A stretch of DNA of 64,000 nucleotides from an uncultured Clostridia bacterium (GTDB lineage Bacteria > Bacillota > Clostridia > TANB77 > CAG-508). The translations under genes were made by a program, and so were the position numbers. This document shows, in pieces, positions 46,452-56,326 of this stretch (position 1 is its first letter; every line of letters begins with the position of its first letter). The DNA lies in NCBI GenBank assembly GCA_934141475.1, contig CAKPCG010000005.1:12342-76341 (forward strand), written 5' to 3'. The notes beneath the pieces are model-generated. The model was not told the origin of the DNA, ran no database searches, and worked only from the letters and a program-made list of their open reading frames with translations.

Positions 46452-47354
46452 TTAAACTTTTAAATATTTTCTCATTGAAAGACTGCTTCCTAATACTCCT
46501 ATTCCAACTCCTAATACCAAGTATATAATCAAAATAAGATTAAACATATCGCTAAAGTCTAGTAATTTTAGTCCTAATTTTGATAAAAATCCAACAAATC
46601 CTGCATTTTGTCCTATTAAAATATATATTCCTGCAATTATTGCTAAAGAAATTGCACCAGATATTAAACCAATTATTACACCTTCTACTATAAATGGCCA
46701 TCTTATGAAACTATTTGTTGCTCCAACATATTTCATAATTGATATTTCTTTTCTTCTAGCATAAACAGTAAGTTTTATTGTATTTGAAATTATAAAAATG
46801 CTTACTCCTACTAATGCTATTATTATTACATAACTTCCAATTTTTACTCCTTTAGCTATTTTTATAAGTGCTTCTATTGTTTCATCACTACTTGTTACTT
46901 TTTTTATGTTTTCCATTTCTTTTATTTCTTTTTGTACTTCTGTACTTTTACTTAAATCTGTTAATGTTACTATATAAGATGATGGAAAGACGTTGTTTTC
47001 GTCATATCCATCTAGTAAATATGATTTATCTCCTAGTTTGTCTTTCATATGCTGAAGTGCTTCTTTTTTTGATACAAATTCAATTGTATTTACTCCATCT
47101 AGTGCATTTATTTTTTCGCCTAAGTCTTTTATTTCCTCATCTGTTGAATCATTTGTTATATATACTTGTATTCCTTGTTTTGTTTCTACTTGCTTTACAA
47201 AGTTATTAAAATTACCAACTAATATAAAACAAATTCCAAAAAATATCATTATTACACACATCGTTCCAAAAGATGTTGCTGCCTGCTTTTTGTTTTTAAA
47301 TATATTTGAAATTCCTTCACCTATCAAATATGTTAATACATTATATTTCATCAT
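46452..47354 (-). CDS. ftsX: Cell-division ABC permease FtsX
   Basis: About 300 residues. Start at 47354 (MMKYNVLTY), where GGTGG lies just upstream within the end of ftsE; the longer ORF start is less likely. One N-terminal helix (~30-55), an extracellular domain (~60-165) and three C-terminal helices (FtsX fold, ~170-300). The loop binds the murein hydrolase coiled coil. Overlaps ftsE by 14 bases, typical for the pair. Confidence 0.93.
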   Translation of the reverse strand: MMKYNVLTYLIGEGISNIFKNKKQAATSFGTMCVIMIFFGICFILVGNFNNFVKQVETKQGIQVYITNDSTDEEIKDLGEKINALDGVNTIEFVSKKEALQHMKDKLGDKSYLLDGYDENNVFPSSYIVTLTDLSKSTEVQKEIKEMENIKKVTSSDETIEALIKIAKGVKIGSYVIIIALVGVSIFIISNTIKLTVYARRKEISIMKYVGATNSFIRWPFIVEGVIIGLISGAISLAIIAGIYILIGQNAGFVGFLSKLGLKLLDFSDMFNLILIIYLVLGVGIGVLGSSLSMRKYLKV

Positions 47355-48024
47355 AACCACCTTTTTTATCATCTCTTATTATTTCGCCTTTTTCGATATG
47401 TATAACTCTTTTTTTCATTTTGTCTACTATATCCTTGGCGTGAGTTGCAACAACTACTGTTGTTCCTCTCATGTTTATATCATTTAATAAATTCATAATA
47501 TCCCATGCTGTATCTGGGTCTAGGTTTCCTGTTGGTTCGTCTGCAATTAGCATAGATGGATTATTTACCAAAGCTCTTGCAAGTGCTACTCTTTGTTGTT
47601 CTCCTCCAGATAACTCATGTGGATACATTTTAGCTTTTTGGCTTAGTCCTACTAATGATAGTACCATTGGTACTTGTCTACGAATGTGTCTTTGTGTTGC
47701 ACGAACAATATACATTGCATATGCTACATTGTCATATACTGTTTTATCTGGTAATAATCTAAAGTCTTGAAAAACAACTCCCATACTTCTACGTAAATAT
47801 GGTACTCTATTTGGTTTTAAAAAAGTTGTATCTTTTCCATTTATTATGATGTTTCCAGATGTTGCTTCTTCTTCTTTTAAGATTAATTTTATTAATGTTG
47901 ATTTTCCACTTCCTGATGTTCCAACTAAAAAACAAAACTCTCCTTTCTCTATCAAAAAATTAGCATTTTTGACAGCTTTTGTTCCTGTATCATACGTTTT
48001 TGAAACGTTTCTAAATTCTATCAT
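47341..48024 (-). CDS. ftsE: Cell-division ATP-binding protein FtsE
   Basis: A 227-residue ATPase: Walker A GTSGSGKSTL (~34), Q-loop, signature LSGGEQQ (~137), Walker B MLIADEPTGNLD (~157), H-loop ATHAKD. Drives FtsX and through it the M23 hydrolases encoded just downstream. First gene of the ftsE-ftsX-M23-M23 run. Confidence 0.95.
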   Translation of the reverse strand: MIEFRNVSKTYDTGTKAVKNANFLIEKGEFCFLVGTSGSGKSTLIKLILKEEEATSGNIIINGKDTTFLKPNRVPYLRRSMGVVFQDFRLLPDKTVYDNVAYAMYIVRATQRHIRRQVPMVLSLVGLSQKAKMYPHELSGGEQQRVALARALVNNPSMLIADEPTGNLDPDTAWDIMNLLNDINMRGTTVVVATHAKDIVDKMKKRVIHIEKGEIIRDDKKGGYDEI

Positions 48025-48118
48025 TTTTACAAATTACTCCTTTTGTCTACTTTATTATATTTATTCTCATCTATCATAACAATAATTTTTTTTTTTTTCA
48101 ATAGAATTTACGAAAAAT

Positions 48119-48265
48119 TTACAAATTATTCGTGCCTTTAGTTTGTTTTTTTATCTCCATTCTTAATAGTGCAATTTCTTTAGTTAGATTTATTAATAAT
48201 TTATCTCTTGAGTTTATTTTTCTTTCTATTGATTTTAAAATTTGTTCAACTTTCTTTTCTTCCAT
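48119..48265 (-). CDS. Small coiled-coil hypothetical protein
   Basis: A 48-residue Lys/Glu-rich protein starting at 48265 (MEEKKVEQILKS); GAAAGGAAAATC lies upstream, which excludes the longer start at 48328. It is predicted to be one amphipathic helix (~5-40) with regular Leu/Ile spacing. Family unknown. Native codon style; stands alone between ftsE and the RNHCP gene. Confidence 0.55.
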   Translation of the reverse strand: MEEKKVEQILKSIERKINSRDKLLINLTKEIALLRMEIKKQTKGTNNL

Positions 48266-48400
48266 AATGATTTTCCTTTCAATAACTTTAATAAATTTTG
48301 AATTTAAATATTTTTGACTTAACTGCAAGCATTATACTTATATTTTTGCATTTTGTCAATAGTTTTTTTAGAATATTTGTTCGTTTGATTAAAAATAAAA

Positions 48401-48432
48401 AACTACAATACAAAATTTATGTATCGTAGTTA
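48401..48432 (-). terminator. Terminator after the RNHCP gene
   Basis: AACTACAATAC / GTATCGTAGTT-type stem followed on the minus strand by a T-rich run. Confidence 0.8.
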
Positions 48433-48442
48433 AAAAATCTTG

Positions 48443-48757
48443 TTATACTAAATGTTTTTTACTTAATTCTATAATTAATTCCATATTATCATCTTCGGCT
48501 GCTTTATTTTTTCTTATTGCACCACATTTTTTACATTTAAAAATAATAACATATCCTTTTTTATTATTTATTTCTAATCCAACTGGCTCTAAGTCTCCTT
48601 TGCATTCTTCTTGCCTATCTCCTGGATTTATATCAACATGTTTTGAATGCAAACAATATGGGCAATGATTTCTGCAAGAATATCCTAGTTTGGGGACTTT
48701 TTTTCCGCAGTTTTCACATATAAATTCTTCATCAATTACTGTAAAGTTCCTTGCCAT
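48443..48757 (-). CDS. RNHCP-domain zinc-finger protein
   Basis: A 104-residue protein with an RNHCP zinc-binding domain: CENCGKKV at ~14, CRNHCPYCLHSKHVD at ~27, then NPGDRQEECKG, and a second pair in FKCKKCGAIRKN near 80. Eight Cys residues probably bind two zinc ions. Such proteins are common in Clostridia and thought to bind RNA or ribosomes, but the role is untested. Sits upstream of the small coiled-coil gene; AAGGAGTTTAATTTT precedes its ATG. Confidence 0.85.
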   Translation of the reverse strand: MARNFTVIDEEFICENCGKKVPKLGYSCRNHCPYCLHSKHVDINPGDRQEECKGDLEPVGLEINNKKGYVIIFKCKKCGAIRKNKAAEDDNMELIIELSKKHLV

Positions 48758-48785
48758 AATAAAATTAAACTCCTTATTTTAAAAA

Positions 48786-50426
48786 TTAATATTCAAAATA
48801 TCCTCCACCTAAAAATTCTTTTAATAATGAATTTGCAGGTATATATTCAGATTTAATTGGTTCAAAATATTTTAATATATTTATTAATCTTTGTGCTTCT
48901 GCATGTTCTTTTTTACTAGAATCAATTTCAGAAAGTAATGGAAGTGCCACATCTTTTAATGCCGCTATTTCGTAAATTAAAGATGTATTAAATATGCTGT
49001 CTGCTGTTTCTTGATATGGGAAGATATTTTTCCTTTCTCCTCTATTTACTTTTGGCCATGAATCAAGAGTATGTATTGCACTATATCCTCTAAATTGATA
49101 GTCTCTTACTATTCTTCTTATCAATCTTGTATCTGTTGTTGATATACGATTTAGTCTATCCATATTTAATACTGTTAAATCACTTATATAAACTTTATAT
49201 TTATTCTCCTTTGGAATTTGTGATGTAAGTTTGTCATTTAAGCAATGTATTCCTTCAATTACTAAAATCTCGTCATCTGCTAAGCTCATTGTTTTTCCTT
49301 TGTATCTTTTAGTTCCAACATTAAAGTCAAATTCTGGACAATTTATTGTTTTTCCGTTTAGTAAAGCTGTTAAATCACTGTTAAATAATTCTAAATCTAT
49401 TGCTTCTATATTTTCAAAATCATACTCTCCATTTTCATCTTTTGGTGTATCTGGTCTTTCTACAAAATAATTATCAACTGAAATTGTAACTGGTTTTAAC
49501 CCATTTATTTTTAATTGTAATCCTAGTCTTTGAGCAAATGTTGTTTTTCCAGATGATGATGGTCCTGCAATTAATACCATTTTTACATTTTTATTTTCTG
49601 CAATTTTATCTGCAATTTGTGCAATTTTCTTTTCATGAAGTGCTTCTTCAAGCATTATTAAGTTTTTTATATTTCCATTTTTTATAATATTATTTAATTT
49701 ATAAATTGTTGTAACATCAAGTATTTTATGTATATCATTATATTCGTCTAATGCCCAATGTAACTTTTTGGTTTCTTGATATAAAGGTAAAGTATCTGGA
49801 TCTATAGCACTTGGATACCTTAGTAAAAATCCATCATCATATTGAACTAAGTCAAATACTTTTACTATTCCTGTGTTTATTGCAATATCTTCATATATGT
49901 AATTATAATAATCTTCGCAATAATACATATTTATTTCATCATTATTTTCTAAATCTAGTTGCAACCTTCCTCTTGATGAATCTTCTTTTTTATATAATTC
50001 TTCTGCTTCATTTCTTGTTAATACTTTTTTTGTTATTGGCAAATTTTTAGCAACTATTCTTCTCATTTCATTTTCAACATTTGTTAATATTTCTCCTGTT
50101 ACTTCCATGTTGTCTATTGAACAAAACATCGAATTTGATAATTGGTAGTTTACTCTTATTTTAGCATCTTTATATATTTTATAAAATGCCTTTGCCATTA
50201 CAAATATTAATGTTCTTCTGTATATTTTCATTCCGCCTTCTGATGCTATATTTACTAAAGATACTTTCCCATCTTCTTTTATTTCGTAATCAAGTCTTTG
50301 ATATTCATTGTTGAATTTTGCTCCTATTATTGGAATACTACTATTTTCTATTTCTTCTTTTAAAGCTTCTTTTATCTGGATTTTATTTAAAAATTCTTTT
50401 TCTTCGTCATTATATATTATTTTCAT
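48786..50426 (-). CDS. Nucleoside (uridine-type) kinase
   Basis: About 546 residues. Start at 50426 (MKIIYNDEEKEF) with AAAGGGTGAAATT upstream. The N-terminal ~270 residues resemble a ThrRS/TGS-like second domain (CEDYYNYIYEDIAINTGIV, DEYNDIHKILDV); the C-terminal half is the kinase with P-loop GPSSSGKTTFAQRL (~300), DNYFVERPDTPKDENGEYDFE, IVIEGIHCLND, and RLIRRIVRDYQFRGY. This matches the clostridial nucleoside kinases that join a ThrRS-like part to a phosphoribulokinase/uridine kinase domain. Natural substrate likely uridine/cytidine. Confidence 0.88.
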   Translation of the reverse strand: MKIIYNDEEKEFLNKIQIKEALKEEIENSSIPIIGAKFNNEYQRLDYEIKEDGKVSLVNIASEGGMKIYRRTLIFVMAKAFYKIYKDAKIRVNYQLSNSMFCSIDNMEVTGEILTNVENEMRRIVAKNLPITKKVLTRNEAEELYKKEDSSRGRLQLDLENNDEINMYYCEDYYNYIYEDIAINTGIVKVFDLVQYDDGFLLRYPSAIDPDTLPLYQETKKLHWALDEYNDIHKILDVTTIYKLNNIIKNGNIKNLIMLEEALHEKKIAQIADKIAENKNVKMVLIAGPSSSGKTTFAQRLGLQLKINGLKPVTISVDNYFVERPDTPKDENGEYDFENIEAIDLELFNSDLTALLNGKTINCPEFDFNVGTKRYKGKTMSLADDEILVIEGIHCLNDKLTSQIPKENKYKVYISDLTVLNMDRLNRISTTDTRLIRRIVRDYQFRGYSAIHTLDSWPKVNRGERKNIFPYQETADSIFNTSLIYEIAALKDVALPLLSEIDSSKKEHAEAQRLINILKYFEPIKSEYIPANSLLKEFLGGGYFEY

Positions 50427-50523
50427 AATTTCACCCTTTCTTCTGTTTTGATATTTGTAGTATAGCATATTTTTATTTGCTTCGTCAATTGCAGGATTAA
50501 AAACCGCTATTTTTAGCTAATTG

Positions 50524-50552
50524 TTGACTTTTTTGCCAAAAAATAGTATAAT
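50524..50552 (+). promoter_or_regulatory. Promoter for the VWA surface-protein gene
   Basis: TTGACT at 50524-50529, 17-base spacer, TATAAT at 50547-50552. Confidence 0.8.
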
Positions 50553-50597
50553 TATAAGTGGTAAAAAAAATACTTCTTTACTAAGGAGGGAATTATT

Positions 50598-53204
50598 ATG
50601 GAAAATAAAGTTTTTAAAATATTGAATAAAGTAATTATTGTATTATTATTGATGTCTTTTATGGCTTGTCAGAGTGGAATTGTTTATGGAATGGATTTTG
50701 GTAGCCCCGAGCTTTCATACCCACCAACTCCTAGCTCAGGTGGCGGAGGTGGAACTGTAGCACCCACCCCAAATCCAGGAACAACTCATCCTGATGATAC
50801 TAACTCTGATGAAACCGATATATGCAAACATGAAGAATCACGTAAATTAAAAGGTACCTTAGCCGAAATAGTTGACTCTACTTCTGACACTCAACTTGGT
50901 ACACCAGGCAACGAGGCTTTAGATGCCAATTCAACAAAATCTCAAAAACTAAATTATGATGATGTTACTGTAAATATAATAGATAGAAATACCTTAATGT
51001 CTACTCCTGTTGCAGTAAATAGTCAAGATGGTTCATATGAAGTCGATTTATTATCTAGTGGTTGGTCTGAAGGTGTTCATGACTATTCTGTACAATATGT
51101 ATACCCTATTGTTTCTAAAGCCGAAATTAGTACAATTGATACCCTAGAAAAAGCAAAAAAAATACAACAAAAATTAAGATATAATAGTCAAGATTACGAG
51201 CATAGTACACAAGCATTTAAAGATACTATATTCAAAACCAATGGTGACTCTGTTGCACAAGTATTTCTTGCTCTCGATTGTTCTCAAAGTATGAATGAAA
51301 AAGTAACTGTAAAAGATTCAAGCGGAAATTCTGTAACAAAAACAAAATTAAATGTTGAAAAAGAAATTGCCCAAAAAATTGTAACTAGTTTATTATCCGA
51401 AAACAAAAATATATATATAGGAATTGTTGTTTTTACAGAAACATGTTATAGATATGTTGGATTAACAAATAATAGTGAAGTACTAAATAAAGCTCTATCT
51501 GTAGATAACACCATAGAACTAGATAATTTTAATTACACAAATATATATGGAGCACTTGAAAAATGTGAAAAATCTTTTGCTGGTTCATCAGATAGATATA
51601 TTTTCTTACTATCAGATGGTTTGCCAACATCAGATGGAACAGAAGAAAATAGAATATATAGAGCAGAACCAAATAATACATCACTAATTAACCAAAACAA
51701 TAGAAGATTAGATAATATTACTGATAAAACAGCAGAAAAAATAAAGTCACTAGAACAAAATAATATTCATATATATTCTGTAATCTCAAAAGCTTCTTTA
51801 GATGATGAAGATTTACAAAGATATAATAAAATTTTTATTGATACACATAAATACCACGAAGAAGTTAACAGTTTAACTGATGTTTCTCAACAAATCATTG
51901 ACGATTTTCAAAAATACGTTTCTAGTAATCTATCTATAAAAACAACTAAATATGAACTTGAAACAAATGGTACTACAAGATTTGAAAATAGTAAAAATGC
52001 TTTAAATAGCAATAATTTTTCATATGCTAATACTAAATATACAGAAGCAATAGATATGGAATTAACAAATAATGATCAATTAAATGCATTTTGTAAATTA
52101 TTACAAGAACTAGCTGATACAAATTCAGATCTACTAACTGATACTATAACTGTTAATGCACCTCACCCAATAGAATTGTTTTCTGCTGAACCAGAACATG
52201 CTACAAATGGTACTAGAACTCCTGTATATACAACTGATGAAGAAGGTAAGGAAATAGTAGACCATTATATTCTTCATATATGTATAACATATCCTAGAGT
52301 AACTACCGCTCCATCTATCTACCTAAAAAAACTACCATCATACTCACTAACTCCATCACTTGCCCTTACAGGAATGGCACTTACAGCAAGTAACGGTACA
52401 AAATTATTTACACAAACAACTAAAATAGCGGATCCAAAACACTTAATGGCAACATTAGAATCAAAAAAACAATATGGTAGTGTTGTAACTTTACGTTACA
52501 CAATAGGAGTAACAAATTCATCTGTTTATACAGATACTAAAGCATTAAAATTACTATTTTATATACCAGATGGCTTTGACTATAATCCAGGAAAAGAAAC
52601 TGCAAATGTAATAACAGATACAGAAAAAATAAATATATCTAAACCTAAATCTAAATCTAAATGCCTAAAAGTAACACATTTATCAAAAGATAATATAGAC
52701 GATATTATAAACCAATACAAAGACACAGATTTTGCATCAAGCGACCTACAAGATAAATTAAAAAACAATAACCAAAGAGCCCTACTAATAGATATTGATT
52801 TAAACAAAAACAAAAATGCTATACTACTTCAAAATGGTAGTCTGAACGTAAATTTGCAAGTAAGTAAACTTCTTGGAAATGATACAGACATGGCTTATAG
52901 TGGAGATGCTGAAATTCTTTCATACACAAATAGTTCAAAAAGAAGAATTTCATATCAATCAACATCAAATCCTTCTCAAACTGTAGTTTCAGTAGCAGGA
53001 AATAACAATCATAACTACTCTTCTCTTTCTACAAAGCTTACTGAACAAGATTATACAGTAGCAGAAAACCAAGCAACAATAACTCCACCAACAGGAAAAG
53101 ATAAGAGTATGCATAAAGTATATATAGCATTATCATTATTAGGAATTCTTGCACTTATTGTTATAATACAATTAATAAAATCCAAACACAATAAAAATAA
53201 ATAA
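50598..53204 (+). CDS. VWA-domain cell-surface protein
   Basis: An 868-residue exported protein. A signal peptide/helix (~8-35) contains FMACQSG, possibly a lipobox but lacking the usual Leu. A Pro/Gly/Thr-rich linker follows, then a VWA domain (~225-440) with MIDAS ALDCSQSMNEK, TNIYGALEK and LLSDGLPTSDG. The remaining ~400 residues are beta-rich (Ig-like), and the C-terminus has a hydrophobic helix (YIALSLLGILALIVIIQLI) and KSKHNKNK tail, so it is membrane anchored without an LPxTG site. Resembles VWA-bearing pilus-tip or adhesion proteins. GAGGGAATTATT precedes the ATG. Monocistronic with promoter and terminator. Confidence 0.85.
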   Translation: MENKVFKILNKVIIVLLLMSFMACQSGIVYGMDFGSPELSYPPTPSSGGGGGTVAPTPNPGTTHPDDTNSDETDICKHEESRKLKGTLAEIVDSTSDTQLGTPGNEALDANSTKSQKLNYDDVTVNIIDRNTLMSTPVAVNSQDGSYEVDLLSSGWSEGVHDYSVQYVYPIVSKAEISTIDTLEKAKKIQQKLRYNSQDYEHSTQAFKDTIFKTNGDSVAQVFLALDCSQSMNEKVTVKDSSGNSVTKTKLNVEKEIAQKIVTSLLSENKNIYIGIVVFTETCYRYVGLTNNSEVLNKALSVDNTIELDNFNYTNIYGALEKCEKSFAGSSDRYIFLLSDGLPTSDGTEENRIYRAEPNNTSLINQNNRRLDNITDKTAEKIKSLEQNNIHIYSVISKASLDDEDLQRYNKIFIDTHKYHEEVNSLTDVSQQIIDDFQKYVSSNLSIKTTKYELETNGTTRFENSKNALNSNNFSYANTKYTEAIDMELTNNDQLNAFCKLLQELADTNSDLLTDTITVNAPHPIELFSAEPEHATNGTRTPVYTTDEEGKEIVDHYILHICITYPRVTTAPSIYLKKLPSYSLTPSLALTGMALTASNGTKLFTQTTKIADPKHLMATLESKKQYGSVVTLRYTIGVTNSSVYTDTKALKLLFYIPDGFDYNPGKETANVITDTEKINISKPKSKSKCLKVTHLSKDNIDDIINQYKDTDFASSDLQDKLKNNNQRALLIDIDLNKNKNAILLQNGSLNVNLQVSKLLGNDTDMAYSGDAEILSYTNSSKRRISYQSTSNPSQTVVSVAGNNNHNYSSLSTKLTEQDYTVAENQATITPPTGKDKSMHKVYIALSLLGILALIVIIQLIKSKHNKNK

Positions 53205-53210
53205 TTTCAA

Positions 53211-53240
53211 AACATATTGGAGGTTTTTCTCCAATATGTT
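53211..53240 (+). terminator. Terminator after the VWA surface-protein gene
   Basis: AACATATTGGAG / CTCCAATATGTT stem then a T-run. Confidence 0.9.
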
Positions 53241-53341
53241 TTTTTATTTTAAAAATATTTTTTAAACATGTCATAAACCCTAAACTTTCTCATATAAATT
53301 ACTAAAAGCAAGTACAAACAATGTACATAGGAGGTAAAAAA

Positions 53342-54821
53342 ATGGAAAATCTCGGATTATACCAAGACATAGCCCAAAGAACACAAGGAGACATATATGT
53401 CGGAGTTGTAGGACCTGTAAGGACACGGAAAATCCACATTCATAAAAAAATTTATGGATTTACTTGTAATTCCAAACATAAACAATGACTACAAAAAAGA
53501 ACGTGCAAAAGATGAACTCCCTCAAAGTGCAGGTGGAAAAACCATAATGACAACAGAGCCAAAATTTGTTCCGAATGAGGCTGTAGAAATTACAATAGAT
53601 GACAATTTAAAATTAAAAACACGCTTAGTAGACTGTGTTGGATATTTAGTTCCAAGTAGTATTGGTTATCTTGAAGATGATAAACCAAGAATGGTAAAAA
53701 CGCCTTGGTCTGATAAAGAAATTCCATTTGAGCAGGCTGCTGAAATAGGTACAAAAAAAGTTATTGAAGAACATTCGACTATTGGAATATTAATTACAAC
53801 AGATGGAAGTTTTACCGAAATTTCAAGGCAAGACTATATTCCTGCTGAGGAACGTGTTGTTTCTGAATTAAAAGCAATTAATAAGCCATTTATAATACTT
53901 TTAAATTCTGAGCACCCAGAATCTAGTGAAACTAAAGAATTAGCTATAAATTTATCAAAAAAATATAATTCTACAGTAATTCCAATTAATTGTGCTAAAT
54001 TAGATATATCTGATATAACAAATATATTTTCAAAAATTTTATATGAATTTCCTGTAAGTCAAATTGGATTTTCTTTTCCTAAATGGATAAATGGCCTTGA
54101 TACCTCTCACCCACTAAAACAAGAACTTTTTGGTAGTGTTATGAATGCTTTTAGCAATATATCGCTTTTAAAAGAAGCAAATAACTGTTGTGCTTCAATT
54201 AATCAAACTGATATTATAACAAAAACTAAAATTGATAATATTAAATTAGGTACAGGAAAAATTAATATTTCTATTACATTAAAAAATGATTTATTTTACA
54301 ATGTTTTAACACAAATGACAGGTGTTACAATAAAAAATGAAGGTGATTTATTTGCAATTATAAATGACTTAGCTTTAACTAAAAAGAAATATGATAAAAT
54401 TGCCGAAGCACTTGAAGATGTTGACAGAAAGGGTTATGGAATTGTTACTCCTTCTATTGATGAATTAGTCCTTGATGAACCTCAAATGGTAAAACAAGGT
54501 TCTCGTTTTGGAGTAAAATTGAAAGCTACAGCACCTAGCCTACATATTATTAAGGCTAATATAGAAACAGAAGTATCCCCTATTGTAGGCTCTGAAAAAC
54601 AATCTGAAGAACTTGTTAATTACCTACTTTCTGGTTTTGAAAGTGACCCTAAAAAGATTTGGAATTCTAATATTTTTGGTAAGAGTTTACACGAATTAGT
54701 TAATGAAGGCTTGCAAACCAAGCTTGCAAAAATGCCAGAAGAGGCACAAATTAAATTACAAGAAACCTTAGAAAGAATAGTTAACGAAGGTAGTGGCGGA
54801 TTAATTTGCATTATATTATAA
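53342..54821 (+). CDS. spoIVA: Stage IV sporulation protein A, with a +1 frameshift at CGG inside Walker A
   Basis: The start at 53342 (MENLGLYQDIAQRTQGDIYVG) follows AGGAGG. SpoIVA is the ATPase that polymerises into the spore-coat basement layer. The zero frame reads VVGPVRT then CGG (53426-53428, codon 29) and soon hits a stop. A +1 step gives VVGPVRT-GKSTFIKKF, the Walker A loop with Lys at position 30, and joins the long frame beginning MDLLVIPNINNDY. Frame-corrected length is 492 residues, the same as Bacillus subtilis SpoIVA as I recall it, and later motifs (DELPQSAGGKTIMTTEPKFVPN, VDCVGY, EHSTIGILITTDGS, GSGGLICIIL) are all intact. This is the strongest single case that the frameshift is functional rather than decay. 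Confidence 0.93.
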
Positions 54822-54831
54822 ACAAATTTCC

Positions 54832-54860
54832 TTGCATTTTTCATAATAATTTTGTATAAT
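54832..54860 (+). promoter_or_regulatory. Promoter for asnS
   Basis: TTGCAT at 54832-54837, 17-base spacer, TATAAT at 54855-54860. Confidence 0.7.
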
Positions 54861-54890
54861 AGTCGCATAATAAAACTATGGAGGCATATT

Positions 54891-56282
54891 ATGGAAAAAA
54901 TAGTAGTAAGAAATTTGTATAAAAAAACTAAAGAATATGAAAATAAAGAAATAACAATACAAGGATGGGTTCGCACAATAAGAGCCTCTAAAAACTTTGG
55001 ATTTATAGAATTAAATGATGGTTCTTTTTTTAAAAATATTCAAATAGTAATTTCTGATAATTTACCAAATTTTAAAGAACTTTCAAAACTTACAATAAGC
55101 TCTTCAATTAAAGTTACAGGAGAATTTATTTTAACACCAAATTCTAAACAACCTTTTGAAATACAAGCAAAAAGTGTAAAAATTCTAAATGTTTGTGATA
55201 GTGATTATCCTTTACAAAAAAAGAGACACACATTTGAATATTTAAGAACCATTTCTCATTTACGCCCACGTGCAAATACTTTTTATGCAGTATTTAGAGT
55301 AAGAAGTGTTTTATCATATGCAATACACAAATTTTTCCAAGAAAAAGGATTTGTATATGTTCATACTCCCCTAATAACATCAAGTGATGCAGAAGGTGCT
55401 GGAGAAATGTTTAATGTAAATTCATTTGACTTAGCAAATGTTCCTAAAGCTGAAGATGGAAATGTTGATTATTCAAAAGACTTTTTCGGAAAACCAGCTC
55501 ACCTAACAGTTAGTGGTCAATTAGATGTTGAAACATATAGTGCTGCATTTAGAAATGTTTATACATTTGGACCAACTTTTAGAGCAGAAAACTCAAATAC
55601 TGTAAAACATGCAGCAGAATTTTGGATGATAGAACCAGAAATTAGTTTTGCAGATTTATCTGATGATATGGATTTAGCGGAAGAAATGATAAAATATATC
55701 TTTTCTTATGTTTTAGAACACTGCCCAGAAGAAATGGAATTTTTTAATAAATTTGTAGACACAAGTTTACTTGAAAGATTAAATAATGTTATTAATTCTA
55801 GTTTTGCAAGAATTTCATATACAGATGCTGTAAAAGAACTTGAAAAACATAATGATGAATTTGAATTTAAAGTATCTTGGGGAATTGATCTTCAAACAGA
55901 ACATGAAAGATATTTATGTGAAAAAATATTTAATAAACCTGTTTTTGTAACAGATTATCCAAAAGATATTAAAGCATTTTATATGAAACAAAATCCAGAT
56001 GGCAAAACCGTGGCTGCTGCAGATTTATTAGCTCCAGGAATTGGCGAAATTATTGGAGGAAGTCAAAGAGAAGAAGACTATGATAAATTAATAAATAGAA
56101 TGAAAGAATTAAACATGGATTTAAAAGAATATTTATGGTACCTAGATTTAAGAAAATATGGTAGTGTTGAACACTCTGGTTTTGGTCTTGGTTTTGAAAG
56201 AGCTATGATGTATTTAACAGGTATGCAAAATATTCGTGATGTTATACCATTCCCTAGAACACCAAAAAATTGTGAATTTTAA
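54891..56282 (+). CDS. asnS: Asparaginyl-tRNA synthetase
   Basis: About 463 residues, class II. Start at 54891 (MEKIVVRNLYKK) after ATGGAGG. OB-fold domain (~15-115; IQGWVRTIRASKNFGFIELNDG), motif 1 region, motif 2 with FRAENSNTVKHAAEFWMIE (~240), and motif 3 GFGLGFERAMMYL near 440. ENSNTxxH and the lack of the bacterial AspRS insertion support AsnRS. With it the cell can charge tRNA(Asn) directly, so gatCAB is needed at least for Gln-tRNA. Confidence 0.95.
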   Translation: MEKIVVRNLYKKTKEYENKEITIQGWVRTIRASKNFGFIELNDGSFFKNIQIVISDNLPNFKELSKLTISSSIKVTGEFILTPNSKQPFEIQAKSVKILNVCDSDYPLQKKRHTFEYLRTISHLRPRANTFYAVFRVRSVLSYAIHKFFQEKGFVYVHTPLITSSDAEGAGEMFNVNSFDLANVPKAEDGNVDYSKDFFGKPAHLTVSGQLDVETYSAAFRNVYTFGPTFRAENSNTVKHAAEFWMIEPEISFADLSDDMDLAEEMIKYIFSYVLEHCPEEMEFFNKFVDTSLLERLNNVINSSFARISYTDAVKELEKHNDEFEFKVSWGIDLQTEHERYLCEKIFNKPVFVTDYPKDIKAFYMKQNPDGKTVAAADLLAPGIGEIIGGSQREEDYDKLINRMKELNMDLKEYLWYLDLRKYGSVEHSGFGLGFERAMMYLTGMQNIRDVIPFPRTPKNCEF

Positions 56283-56291
56283 TATAACTAA

Positions 56292-56320
56292 AAGAAATTA
56301 ATTTTTTAAATTAGTTTCTT
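56292..56320 (+). terminator. Terminator after asnS
   Basis: AAGAAATTAATTT / AAATTAGTTTCTT stem with T-run. Confidence 0.75.
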
Positions 56321-56326
56321 TTTTTG

